Source of the DNA: Chrysoperla carnea
Taxonomy: Eukaryota > Arthropoda > Insecta > Neuroptera > Chrysopidae
Direction of reading: 5' to 3'
Assembly: GCF_905475395.1 (NCBI RefSeq)
Contig: NC_058341.1
Span: forward strand, 67,773,501 to 67,837,500
Length of the DNA stretch: 64,000 nt
Below are positions 46,501-56,852 of the stretch, in pieces (position 1 is the first letter of the stretch; every line of letters begins with the position of its first letter). A program made the translations under genes and the position numbers. A model generated the notes under the pieces. The model ran no database searches. It had not been told where the DNA came from and saw only the letters and a program-made list of their open reading frames with translations.

Positions 46501-49500
46501 TACTTTAATTCTGTAAATAAACTTAGCGTATACAAAATTTAGTTGTGTTCAAAAATTGGTATACGTGCACTTAACATATTGTAAATGGCTAATAACGTAT
46601 GTGTTTATAAACTTCGCTGGCCCCTCTAGAAAATCCAAAAGATAAATTTTGGTGTATAATATTTCGCATAATGTGACAATACGTGCAAAACTTAATAAAC
46701 GAATGATTAAAATAATATTTACTCTCCAATAATAACAGGTTAATCGATCATTAATTTTTCGTGGTAGCAGAGCAATTTTTGCTTGTAACCATTGTAATTT
46801 ATATATATTTCCAAAATCATCTCCAAAAAATAATAACGAATGTTTATCATCAAAATGGTATGCTAAGCACTAAAAAAAACAAATTCAAATTAAACAGCTG
46901 GGTTTTAAAATTACGGTCGAAGGGTGTCGAACAAATTAGCTGAGTTCTAACAACAAAGACAACTTGACCAATGTGTTTTGGTAATCTTAATCAATGTATA
47001 AATATTATCGAAGATAATAAATGAGAACTCTAGGATATGTCGAAATAAATTTCGATTTTTGCCCCAATTTCCTAGATCAGTTTCTTGTATTTTTAAAATA
47101 CGTATTTTAATATTTTTTCGTTATTTATAAGAACATCGATTTGAAATTTTGCACAGTCATAAAGTGTGATTGGTTACATTTTTTAAACTCAGCCTGCTAC
47201 AAATTGACAAATAGGGCAGATTCTTAATATTTTGACTAGCGTCAGAAATGGTTAGAGATATAAAAAAAAAAAAAATCATTAGAAAAAGTTGCTCATACTA
47301 TTTTTTATACCCATATACCGATTTGCATGACAAAAAGATTCTGGTCTACACTCAAAATTATTACAAGTTTATTAAAATATTTGAATACAGAACAGTATTA
47401 AATTATCAATTTGTCCAGTTTTAACATTGCATAGCAAACTAGTTATAAAATTATAAACTTTTAAGTATTATTATTAATTTATTACTTAAATATATTGAAG
47501 AATATATAATTCAGACTAAATGTTGCTACTGCCTCTACGACCCGACTGGCATATTCTCCTTGCGTGTCTATAGATGTAGAAAAATCTACGGGCGATAAAT
47601 CGGGAGATCGAGGTGGTCCTTTAATAGGACCAGAGATAGTGCCGTGCAATTTTGATTCATCTGTATATTTCTTTATGGCAAGCATTGATATTGTTATTAT
47701 ACTCCTTTTCTTTTACTCGTAGTATCTGTTTGTCAAAAATACTTTGCATCGCTTTTTAACACTTTTCCCGGGACCAAATCAAGTTTGTTTAAAAAAATTT
47801 AAACACAAAATGGGAGTATAATAAAAACTTGCTTTTCATGGGTTGATTTTTTTTATGACGACTTTATACGAAAAATAGTAATTAAATAAACGAAAATAAT
47901 AATTATTCCCTACTTTTATATTTAATCCAATTTATTTATCGAAACATTGACTGTAGCATAAACATTGTCTCAATGCAGCCGAAGTTGTTTCTATTCTATT
48001 TGCGCTACAAGTACTATATTGCGTTAAACTCCTTACAATTCTTCGATAAAAAAAATTATGTCCGAGCTTGCAAATTGAAACATTGATCGTTCAATTATCC
48101 CAACAGGCAGATCAAAAAATGTAGGCTTATAATGCAATTTACCGCGGAATTTTTTTTCTTGTTGGAATATATTCAGAATTATCCCCCGAATGTAAACCCA
48201 AGGTTTCGAGATGAATAGGCCCAAGCTTCAGCCACTATCTTGGAAAACACAAATATTTATTATTATCAAATATTTCGTGAATCGCGCATCGTACGATAAA
48301 AATATTATTTATTATTTTATAAATAATATATAATAAGATATCATTTTTGTAAATAATAACATTTTCTATAACTTTTATTTGAAACTTTTTTCTGTAAAAT
48401 GCATGTGTTTTTATTTACAGCGCAAGCGATCCGATACTTTAATGTATCATGAACCATTAACTGTATATTTACCAACAACCAAATTGAACATAGTTTGGAG
48501 CGCTATACATAAATATCCATGAATTATACAGAAAAAAGTTTCAAATAAAAGTTGTAGAAAATCTTACTATCTACAAAAATAATCCCAACTATTTTTGTCG
48601 TATGATGCATTCACGAGATATTGGATATAACGTGTTTTCCAAAATGGTGGATGAAGCTCGATCCAAGGTTATTGGCCTTAATGTAGCCGAAATCGTTTAT
48701 ATACTAATTACACTGATACGTATACGTACACAAATACGTATTTTAAAAATACAAAAAACTGATCTAGGAAATTGGGGCAAAAATCGAAATTTATTTCTTA
48801 ATCAATGTGTTTTAAGCTGCAAACTCAGATATAGTTCTGTTTAATAAACTGTAAGAACGAGGATATCACAATCTAAAATTGCAGTGTAATTAGTATATAA
48901 ACGATTTCGGCTACATTAAGGCCAATAACCTTGGATCGAGCTTCATCCACCATTTTGGAAAACACGTTATATCCAATATCTCGTGAATGCATCATACGAC
49001 AAAAATAGTTGGGATTATTTTTGTAGATAGTAAGATTTTCTACAACTTTTATTTGAAACTTTTTTCTGTATAATTCATGGATATTTATGTATAGCGCTCC
49101 AAACTATGTTCAATTTGGTTGTTGGTAAATATACAGTTAATGGTTCATGATACATTAAAGTATCGGATCGCTTGCGCTGTAAATAAAAACACATGCATTT
49201 TACAGAAAAAAGTTTCAAATAAAAGTTATAGAAAATGTTATTATTTACAAAAATGATATCTTATTATATATTATTTATAAAATAATAAATAATATTTTTA
49301 TCGTACGATGCGCGATTCACGAAATATTTGATAATAATAAATATTTGTGTTTTCCAAGATAGTGGCTGAAGCTTGGGCCTATTCATCTCGAAACCTTGGG
49401 TTTACATTCGGGGGATAATTCTGAATATATTCCAACAAGAAAAAAAATTCCGCGGTAAATTGCATTATAAGCCTACATTTTTTGATCTGCCTGTTGGGAT

Positions 49501-52500
49501 AATTGAACGATCAATGTTTCAATTTGCAAGCTCGGACATAATTTTTTTTATCGAAGAATTGTAAGGAGTTTAACGCAATATAGTACTTGTAGCGCAAATA
49601 GAATAGAAACAACTTCGGCTGCATTGAGACAATGTTTATGCTACAGTCAATGTTTCGATAAATAAATTGGATTAAATATAAAAGTAGGGAATAATTATTA
49701 TTTTCGTTTATTTAATTACTATTTTTCGTATAAAGTCGTCATAAAAAAAATCAACCCATGAAAAGCAAGTTTTTATTATACTCCCATTTTGTGTTTAAAT
49801 TTTTTTAAACAAACTTGATTTGGTCCCGGGAAAAGGGTTAAAAAGCGATGCAAAGTATTTTTGACAAACAGATACTACGAGTAAAAGAAAAGGAGTATAA
49901 TAACAATATCAATGCTTGCCATAAAGAAATATACAGATGAATCAAAATTGCACGGCACTATCTCTGGTCCTATTAAAGGACCACCTCGATCTCCCGATTT
50001 ATCGCCCGTAGATTTTTCTACATCTATAGACACGCAAGGAGAATATGCCAGTCGGGTCGTAGAGGCAGTAGCAACATTTAGTCTGAATTATATATTCTTC
50101 AATATATTTAAGTAATAAATTAATAATAATACTTAAAAGTTTATAATTTTATAACTAGTTTGCTATGCAATGTTAAAACTGGACAAATTGATAATTTAAT
50201 ACTGTTCTGTATTCAAATATTTTAATAAACTTGTAATAATTTTGAGTGTAGACCAGAATCTTTTTGTCATGCAAATCGGTATATGGGTATAAAAAATAGT
50301 ATGAGCAACTTTTTCTAATGATTTTTTTTTTTTTTATATCTCTAACCATTTCTGACGCTAGTCAAAATATTAAGAATCTGCCCTATTTGTCAATTTGTAG
50401 CAGGCTGAGTTTAAAAAATGTAACCAATCACACTTTATGACTGTGCAAAATTTCAAATCGATGTTCTTATAAATAACGAAAATATGAGGGCGTCTTCATC
50501 TTAAATGCAAGATGTGCAAGGGAACATCTACCTAAAATAGTACAGGAAAATTCTGAAACATCCTATATTGAAATTTTAGTGTAATCAATGAATGTTTGAG
50601 GTAGTAATTGACCCATTGAGACTTTTGTTGAGTATATAAAAAAGCACATTTGTCCAAAATATTATTTTTGACTGAAATTCATTTTCCATAAAGTTCGTTC
50701 ATGGGTTAATAAAAATATGCTTACTTGTGGTGAATTCCGTATTCCAGATACAAACCAAATGGGTGTGTGATGCAATCTGGACGTATCATAAAATGTTAAG
50801 CATCGCGCTGAGGTGGCAATAACCAGAACATTTGCATTTGGCATATATAGTGCATCCGTTATCCATTTAATGTGTCGTCATTTATTTGAATAAAAACCTT
50901 TGGCACCAATTTCATCAAGTATTGCTGTATATTGCCATAATAAATTCCATTTACAATCATATACACCAACTTGACCATACTTAGAAATCACCACATAACA
51001 GAATGAATTATTTCTTGCAATTGTTATGATTTTAATAATTGCTTGATTCTAAAATATCAAATTTTAAGTCTTCAAAATTGGCCTTAAAAAGTAGAAGACT
51101 GTCAATTCGGTTTAAAGCATAGAATATTATACATAGAGAACGGGAGGGATCTGCTAGCCTGTAAGTGGATATGATGAATGAGAGAGAAGTCCGTCAGTGA
51201 GTTCCCCTGCGTCCATGTCATAATCATATGTACATGTATACTTATTATATGAATTAGTAAGTATAAGTATATGTATTAGACAAGGGCACAAGGGAACTTA
51301 CCGACAGTCTTCTGTCTTGCTTCGCAAATCGCATCCACTTACAAGTTAACGTTCTCTATCTTCATATCTCTATGATTTAAAGTGTTTGTTTTCATAAAGC
51401 CTTGCTAACTCTGGTCGGTGGCTTGATGAGGTTGCTTATAAACATGTGATCTGTTGTTACATGTCATGGCTTGTTGAATTGCAACGTCGCGTCGAACCGT
51501 TCGAATTGCGCATGAAGGCTTATAGCTATGTAAATCTCAAGCGGCTCTAAACCACCAAAAGACATTTCAAAAAAACAAAATGACTTCAAAAAGCAGAACA
51601 CAAACCAGAATAGATCGTGGGAAGGGATGCTCTAGCCCCACTGAAGCATCAGATAATACACGGGGAAGGTTGTGTCTCTACATGTTAAAAAAAAGTAACA
51701 AGTCTGAAAACATACTCGTCAAGAATAACGTTTACAGAACATCTTTTGCTTGAATTTGTTCGTAAACATCACTCTTTATTATAGGATAATAAAGCAAATT
51801 ATAGGGTAAAACTTTGATGTCCATTTCCTCAAAAACTATAAGAGATAGGAAGTTGATAATTTGCAGATTGCTTCAACTAGCGGTCTTGTGAAACATTATC
51901 AGAAAACGAAAAAATTTTCTAGAAAATAACTTCGAAAAAATTTCAAAATTCTTGAAAATCAAATGTAATAAAAGACATTCAACAACTATTCAGGATATTT
52001 AAACAATTAATTCAATCAATTATTTGTTTTCACTTGTTTTATATATACCTTCATAGAATCTAACGTATACATTTTTTCCAATTCAATTTCAACACCATTT
52101 CGATCATAACTCGAATGTTCCAAAATAAATGATAATAATTGATCCCAAGTAATTTTATCATCGCATTCTTTATCGATTGCATTGAACATGCACAACGATT
52201 GAAATGAGTATTTACCCTTACCTAAAATATAAACAAAAGAATAGAATTAAATTTGTATTGCAAGAAGTAAGGATGAGTAAACAATATAATGCAAATCCTG
52301 AGGGATATAAGGACTACATCACAACAATTATATGAGTCGCTAATTGAATTAGGACCTTCAGAAATGATGAAAATGTTGCAGTTTATAATAATAAAACATA
52401 CGAGGGATACCGCAAATGGGACTTTCTTAAGAATTTCTCCCTCCGCAAGAATTTCTCCCAGGATAGATGTATGCAAGGTTTAAGACTCAAACATTCTAAT

Positions 52501-54823
52501 CCTGACGTGCAGGTTACAAAAGGAGCAAATAAAATGTATGGATCGTCCATACAGGGTGGGTCATTTTAATATATAATGGCTAGTAGCTAATTTTGTAGTT
52601 ATCCAATCAAAACATAAATTTAAAAAAGTTGCAGAGTTTGATAGGGGACATCACTTTCTGACATCAGATTTGAACAAGTTCTTCGGGTATTTTTAATAGC
52701 CAATTTAGATCCTAAACGATAATAGATAGAATAACACTTTAAATTAGAAAGTTGATTCTCATAAAAAAACTAAAATTTTTTATCTAAAGCATTTTTTCGA
52801 AAAACGTTAGCTTTCAGAGGACATGCGATTATTGTATTTAATGGAAAGAAAAAAACGCTTAAAGTTGATCGATAATTGTAGGTCAAAGTCATGGACACTG
52901 ACGAATGTACTCTATTGTCCTTGACAGCTTTTGGCTAAAGCGTTTTTCCCTAGTTAGCGTGTTTTCTTTCGATAAAATTCAATAATGCCATATTTTTTGT
53001 CGCATTTCCTCTGAAAGCTGACGATTTTCGAAAAAATGGTTTAAATGAAAAATGTTATTTTTTTTCTAAGTATCAATTTTGTAATTTAAAGTGTTATTCT
53101 ATTTACCATTATCATTTAGGCTCAAAATTGGTACCAACTAGTAGCTTCAAACCGGCTCAGTGGTCGAGCGGTCTATAAGGCGCTAGTCTTTGACCGTCTG
53201 GCTACTGACTGGGAGGTTGCGGATTCGAGTTCAGGCAGCGGCAGTGTGAACAATAAATTGTTGGGGGCGGTAGAATTGGTCACATTGTCGTCGCTTGGAT
53301 AAGAACGAAGTAACCGATTCCACCCAGATCATAAAATGTAATCACTACATATTATAAAACAAAGTGGCTTTTTCTGTCCCTATGTCCCTATGTCCCTATG
53401 TACGTTTAAATCTTTGAAACTACGCAACGGATTTTGATGCAATTTTTTTTAATAGATAGAGTGATTCAAGAGGAAGGTTTTTATGTATAATACATCCATA
53501 TTATAGTAGAGTAAGGGGTTGAAATAGGGGTTGAAAGGGATATGCTTCAAAAAATAAAAAAGTTGTGCATTGATTAAGCTAAAATATTGACACGATATAC
53601 AACCAGCTTAAAAGATCTATTGTTTTTATCTACTTTTAACCTTCGGAGGGTAGAAAGGTGTAGCGAGAAAGTGGGAAGGAATTATCGAATATTTACAAAT
53701 ATACCTAAGTGGGGTATCAAATAAAAGAGCATGACGTGTACATTACAAAACTGTTATCCCACGCAAGGAAATGTGGAGGGAGGGGTGCAAGTGGGGATGT
53801 TGCCCAGCAAAGCGGGTAGTTCACAGCTAGTTGTATATATACGGATGTAATTAAAATAAATAAAGATTAACAAATAATGATGTGGATAACCTCTGTTATA
53901 GTCGTATGTCACAAAAACGGAGGTTTAACCCCCTTTCTTCTAGTAGCTTCAACTAATGGTCTTATAAAACATTCTCGAAAAACGAAAAAAAATTCTAGAA
54001 AATACTTTATTTTCGAAAACCAAATAAATTTTTTAATTAATATTTAATTTAATTTGTTTAATTTTCATTTTTAATTCATTTAATACCTTAAAAGAATTAC
54101 TAAAATGACGCAAAAGACCTATTTTTTGCATTAAATTAAAATTATAAATAATGGAGATAAACTTCCGAAAGTAGGAGTTTTTTATTGGAAGTTTCCTCCT
54201 CTTTAAGAATCTTTTCATAAATATGTTTTTTCATAAATAATAGTTTATGAAATATTGCCGAAAAATTTTATACCTTTTTTGATTTTGTTTTTGAATGAAG
54301 TTTTGCAATTTTTTTTTGTGTGATAAATTCTCTTCTGACACAACAATGTTTTAGATAAACCACAGTAGCTTCTCTGCGTTGCCTTTAACTTGTGCGCAAA
54401 ACACTGCCTTTTTAGCCAAGGCGAAGGGAGGACAAGGAAGACAAAACAAGTATCATCTCCACTGTAGAGGAAGCTTTATACATTTATTGCTATACAAAAT
54501 CTATGAAGTATCACTTACCAAAAATTGTATCAATTGCATTTAAAAAATCATCTTTTTTAATTGTATAAAATTCATAAGATATGTTATGCATTTCATTTTT
54601 CTTTTCCAATGTAAAATATTTTTGTAAAATTTCTAATTTTTTTACAGTTAAACTATTTAACAGTTCATTCCAAAATTCACCATATTCTTGTTCTTCAGTA
54701 TCCAAACTATAAACCATATAATTTTATTAAAATTCTTAAAAAAAAAAAATATTATAGAATGTTTTTTTATGTAACAAACCTAAAACTTTCTTGGTAGATT
54801 AATGAAGTTCTATTTGAGTCCAT
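37302..54823 (-). CDS. EF-hand/WD-repeat protein resembling WDY/WDR64, nine exons, with one in-frame stop
   Basis: Nine exons join in phase over 17.5 kb: 54823-54780, 54706-54519, 52221-52049, 51048-50725, 46869-46723, 44865-44677, 43057-42866, 39480-38737 and 37568-37302. The total is 755 codons plus stop, shorter than fly WDY as I remember it (about 1,000 aa). The N-terminus has an EF-hand-like loop (DKECDDKITWDQ) lacking key ligands. WD-type blades follow (VVISKYGQVGVYDCKW, LLFFGDDFGNIYKLQW, LLITGSDDGIIRVWN with LLKGH). Then comes an acidic stretch with a D-run, and a basic C-terminus. WDY is known as a testis-expressed fly Y-linked gene; WDR64 is a vertebrate relative. A TGA interrupts exon 4 (50880-50878, codon 192). 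Family membership is fairly sure; the orthologue is not. Confidence 0.7.
37569..38736. repeat. Intron 8 with dispersed repeats
   Basis: Holds the repeat shared with 225-560 (37895-37975) without the hAT MITE, and a diverged family C repeat (38080-38330, with TTTCAAGGCC and TTTGTTCGGATTCTTTCGCC). It also has a short AAAATTTGGCCGGC match (38660s) to the arm of the element at 10308. No exon was seen. Confidence 0.5.
38737..39480 (-). CDS. WD-repeat gene exon 8, last blade and acidic region
   Basis: Begins after GTGTTTTTAG and ends at GTAAGT, 248 codons. VLKTWHLTEYICLQTIHLNF completes a WD blade and NFIVSCNNHIALLDLKLP looks like another. The middle is rich in Ser, Thr and Gln. An acidic run of Asp/Glu (DDEDPNNDEDDDDDDDEDV) and a helical KLEDLKEA end follow. 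Confidence 0.75.
41148..41700. mobile_element. AT-rich fold-back repeat
   Basis: The segment TTAATTTTTTATAGTTAAAAG with GCTACATAAAAATAATTTTT (41148-41265) recurs inverted at 41577-41700, and its outer half recurs directly at 41505-41575. The arms carry a TTGTTTATAACAATTTTTTAA-like core. Class unknown. Confidence 0.5.
41708..42029. mobile_element. pogo/Tigger-like MITE
   Basis: Ends are CAGTAGAATCTCGATAACTTA and its complement, flanked by TA on both sides (41706-41707 and 42030-42031). A CAGTA-type end with a TA target is typical of pogo/Tigger elements. Inside, a motif like CCTCTATAACTTAAA is repeated at least six times in direct orientation, echoing the subterminal sequence. It has no transposase. 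Confidence 0.65.
42396..42596 (-). pseudogene. Probable hAT-type transposase fragment
   Basis: An open frame of 66 codons reads LQTKNLVLGEATELVDGAKK and GLEKFRNIFKIPNDICDEYD. It resembles the middle region of ZMYM/TTF-type hAT transposases, where a leucine/glutamine-rich start leads to a TELV-type helix and a GFEK-type motif. It is short and isolated in intron 7. Confidence is limited because only a small part of the protein is present. Confidence 0.4.
42866..43057 (-). CDS. WD-repeat gene exon 7
   Basis: Begins after TGTTCCAG, 64 codons. It encodes KLLITGSDDGIIRVWN and PIGLLKGHKRRIIDI, a textbook WD repeat with the GH of the next blade. Joining in frame to exon 8 (SISEEA-VLKTWHL) requires the poor donor GTTACG. 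A better donor, GTAAAA at 42860, lies 5 bp further but breaks the frame. Confidence 0.7.
43058..44676. other. Intron 6
   Basis: No exon was recognised. It includes a 22-bp tandem repeat (43994-44050, about three units of AAAATTGTTTTATCGTATC). Confidence 0.5.
44677..44865 (-). CDS. WD-repeat gene exon 6
   Basis: Begins after AAATTTTTAG and ends at the strong donor GTGAGT, phase 0 to 0, 63 codons. It encodes ELYLQSEHVLVSMPQRLHES to CIDTYSFNISR, one more beta-propeller blade. Confidence 0.7.
44990..45520 (+). repeat. Repeat family A copy in intron 5
   Basis: Full hallmark order, opposite in orientation to the host gene. It includes the AACAATTGACTGAG hairpin, the GACGGACGGAC run and the terminal hairpin ATACATG. 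Confidence 0.7.
46030..46300. mobile_element. Fold-back repeat in intron 5
   Basis: Arms read TTTTCACCAATCGACTC with AAATAAAGTCAA (46068-46100) against inverted GTCGATTGGTGAAAATG (46225-46245). A central pair is built on GGTTGCGTT and AACGCAACC. The outer arms extend to AATAACGATTTTGTA and its partner. Class unknown. Confidence 0.55.
46723..46869 (-). CDS. WD-repeat gene exon 5
   Basis: Begins after a T-rich stretch ending TTTAG and ends at GTAAAT, phase 0 to 0, 49 codons. It encodes HSLLFFGDDFGNIYKLQW, a WD blade, followed by PRKINDRLTCYYWR. Confidence 0.7.
47112..50487. mobile_element. Large mariner-derived palindrome, 1.6-kb arms
   Basis: Arms 47112-48716 and 48887-50487 are nearly identical inverted copies around a loop of about 170 bp (centre 48800). 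Each arm carries a 67-codon frame (47685-47482 minus, 49912-50115 plus) with PPRSPDLSPVDF, the motif around the last catalytic Asp of mariner transposases. It is followed by RVVEAVAT, which lies further along in intact proteins, so the internal part is deleted. The outer arms match the MITE at 782-1480; its terminal GCATTTAAG motif is found beyond the right arm (near 50505-50520). The block fills intron 4. It is non-functional as a transposon. Confidence 0.75.
50725..51048 (-). CDS. WD-repeat gene exon 4, contains in-frame TGA
   Basis: Begins after GATATTTTAG and ends at GTAAGC, phase 0 at both ends, 108 codons. It reads NQAIIKIITIARNNSF to GAKGFYSNK, then TGA (50880-50878), then RHIKWITDALYMP to GIRNSPQ in the same frame. 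Both sides look like conserved WD-protein sequence, and no splice pair would remove the stop. A CGA-to-TGA change is the simplest explanation. Confidence 0.7.
51111..51381. mobile_element. TIR MITE in intron 3
   Basis: The ends TTTAAAGCATAGA and ATAGAGAACG pair with inverted CGTTCTCTAT and TATGATTTAAA, about 32 bp with a few mismatches. Inner arms (GTAAGTGGAT and ATCCACTTAC) extend the symmetry. The length is about 270 bp. No coding capacity; superfamily unknown. Confidence 0.6.
51690..52040 (-). repeat. Diverged repeat-A-like end beside exon 3
   Basis: Contains GTTCGTAAACATCACT and ends TTATTTGTTTTCACTTGTTT, matching the 5' terminus of repeat A, but the middle is diverged. Its last base lies about 8 bp from the donor of exon 3. 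Confidence 0.55.
52049..52221 (-). CDS. WD-repeat gene exon 3, EF-hand-like
   Basis: Begins after TATATTTTAG and ends at GTATAT. It encodes SLCMFNAIDKECDDKITWDQLLSFIL, a single EF-hand-like helix-loop-helix. Position 12 of the loop is Gln rather than Glu and position 6 is Asp rather than Gly, so calcium binding is doubtful. A repeat-A-like terminus begins about 8 bp past the donor. Confidence 0.7.
52550..53140. mobile_element. Palindromic repeat D, copy 1
   Basis: Starts ACAGGGTGGGTCATTTTAAT and has inverted arms sharing TTTAAATTAGAAAGTTGAT and GCTTTCAGAGGACATGCG with their complements near 53000-53090. A second copy is at 55611-56220. The ACAGGGTG start recalls Tc1/mariner-type ends, but a TA duplication could not be confirmed. 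Confidence 0.55.
53154..53341 (+). mobile_element. tRNA-derived SINE
   Basis: The first 85 bp read like a tRNA of the Leu/Ser type: an A box at 53161-53172 (TGGTCGAGCGGT) and a B box at 53221-53232 (GGATTCGAGTTC), the internal promoter of RNA polymerase III. About 110 bp of non-tRNA body follows, ending ATAAAATGTA. The extra sequence and lack of a proper acceptor stem make it a SINE rather than a tRNA gene. It lies in intron 2 of the WD-repeat gene. Confidence 0.75.
53342..53830 (+). mobile_element. Non-autonomous Helitron-like element
   Basis: Begins TCACTACATATTATAAAAC and ends GCGGGTAGTTCACAGCTAG, placed between A (53341) and T (53831). A TC start, CTAG end and insertion between A and T are Helitron hallmarks. 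The text between (GCAACGGATTTTGATGCAAT, then GAGTGATTCAAGAGGAAGG) resembles a repeat widespread in insects. It abuts the SINE directly. Confidence 0.65.
54519..54706 (-). CDS. WD-repeat gene exon 2
   Basis: Begins after TGGTTTATAG and ends at the strong donor GTAAGT. It encodes LDTEEQEYGEFWNELLNSLT through NAIDTIFG, a helical stretch expected ahead of an EF-hand. The ATG inside the acceptor region (54717) is intronic in this model. Confidence 0.7.
54780..54823 (-). CDS. WD-repeat gene exon 1 (start)
   Basis: ATG at 54823-54821 encodes MDSNRTSLIYQESF and leaves in phase 2 at donor GTTTGT. The following intron is only 73 bp. This start was chosen because its frame joins exon 2 exactly at Ser-Leu-Asp; no other ATG upstream in frame was needed. 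Confidence 0.6.
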
Positions 54824-55610
54824 TTTTGTTTGATTTGGAAGTAAAATATTCCAATATTATGTTTATTTTTAAGTAAACAACATGAATATATTCGTAAATA
54901 TAATAATGTAAAATGTAAATTATATTACATTTTTGTACCAAGCAGGTATATTATATTGATTTAATAATAATAATAGTAACTATATATTTTAGTTTATTTT
55001 CATGGTTTAAATAAGTACACCGCTTAGATACGGAATTCATTAACTTTATTTAAATCAATAAATACATTTGTATTATCTTAGGGCAGGCATGGACAAACGG
55101 CACTTGGAGAAGTCCCTCGGACTTTTTACTTACTTTTTTTCTACCTATCTCATTACTATTAGAGAAACTGAAATAGGTAGCAGAGTCGTATACCCGTCTC
55201 GCTTGCTCCTAAGTTGGGGGGGGGGGGGGGTAGTCAAGAAAATTTCACCAAATCTCATTGGAACGAAGGGAGGGGGGGGGGGTTTAATCGAAAAATCTAA
55301 ATAATTTTACAGATAATAAAAAAAAATGTTGTGTTGATTTTGCCCGCTTAAAAGAATCTCATGGCTATTACTAAAATTGCTTAATATCGAGAGTAGCAAA
55401 AAACGCAGCTTATAAACGTATGCATTCAATAAAAATTTCTGTAAATCTCAGCGTTATCTGAGCGGGGGAGGGGTCCCAATAAATCACACTAAATCTCACC
55501 TAAAAGGGATGGGGGTCTACATTGAATAAAAAACGTAATTTATTGATGTCCTCAAACGGTTTAATATTATTAACTCTAAAAAGTTATAAAATAGAGGACA
55601 GTGTCGCGTA
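54824..55610. other. Upstream of the WD-repeat gene, no gene seen
   Basis: The promoter of the minus-strand gene should lie just right of 54823, but no clear core element stands out. Two long G runs (55216-55230 and 55272-55282) occur in otherwise AT-rich DNA. Confidence 0.4.
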
Positions 55611-56220
55611 TACAGGCATAGGTGGGTCATTTTAATTTATAATGGCTAATAACACGTTTTGTAGCTAACAAATCAAAAAATAACTTGAGCGAAAGTTGCA
55701 GATGTTCTGATATAAGATTAGACCTAGTTCTTCGGGTTTCTTTACTCAATTTAGATCCTAAATGGTAAGAGATAGATAACGTTTTAAATTGGAAAGTTGA
55801 TCTTCATAAAAAAAATAGCAATTTTAATTCAAAACATTTTTTCCAAAAATGTTATCTTTCGGAGGAAATGCGACTTAAAAATATGTCATTATTTAATCGA
55901 AACAAAACATGTTTTAACCAAAAGTTAAAGTTGACCTACAATTATCGATATACTTTAAGCGTATTTTCTTTCGATTAGATGCAATAATGACATATTTTTC
56001 AGTCGCATTTCCTCCGAAAGCTGACGATTTTCGAAAAAATGATTTAGATGAAAAATGTTAGTTTTTATACGAGGATCAACTTTCTAATTTAAAGTGTGAT
56101 TCTATCTCTTATTATATCTAAATTGGCTATTGAAGGAACTCGAAGAACTAGATCTAATCTGATGTTCCCCCATCAAACTCTACAATCTTTGCATAAGTTA
56201 TTTTTTAATTGCTTAGCAAC
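55611..56220. mobile_element. Palindromic repeat D, copy 2
   Basis: Same order of motifs as 52550-53140: GGTGGGTCATTTTAAT, AGATCCTAAATGGTAAGAG, TTTTAAATTGGAAAGTTGAT, then the inverted half ending near GCTTAGCAACAAAACGAT. Confidence 0.55.
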
Positions 56221-56852
56221 AAAACGATCTGTAAGTTATTATATAACAATATGATCAATATATACACCAGGGTCGAAGCATTTGAAAATGGTAAAAAGTG
56301 AAACAAAATTATAGTAGGATGAAAACCATTGGAAAAGGAAGAATATATAACAAAAATGAAAGGAAAAATAAATTACGGGCGATCTGAGGTCGGGAAGTGG
56401 AAGGGGTGAGTTTTTAAGGGTACTGAACAGTTTATCTTGATTTTCGGCAAAACTACAAGTCCTATAAAAAAAATTAAATAGCAAAGTTGTAGGTAATGAA
56501 AACATCTACAACTTTTGTTCATACACTTTTTCACATAACCTCAAAATTTATGTGAAAAATTCAAATAACCAAGTTTTTGGTTTTTCATTTTTATCTTTTA
56601 CAAAATAAATTTTGTTTTTCACGAAATTTGGTAAAAACTTTCCTTTTTATGTTTCAAAACACATTGTAATTTTGTTTATTTAAAATATTTATTTTTTCAC
56701 CTTATTTTGAATTAATATCGAAAAAGTACCCCTAATTTTCAATCGAAAATTCTGGCGTCAAAATATTTCCTTTTTTAAAAAAGTTGATGGGCTTTTTGTT
56801 CGCTGAAATCTCTACTTTATAATGGTGTAAAAAAAATACATTACTATGGTAA

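Noticed and set aside
53154-53240. Functional tRNA gene
   Set aside because: A and B boxes are present, but no convincing acceptor stem is formed and a SINE-type body follows.
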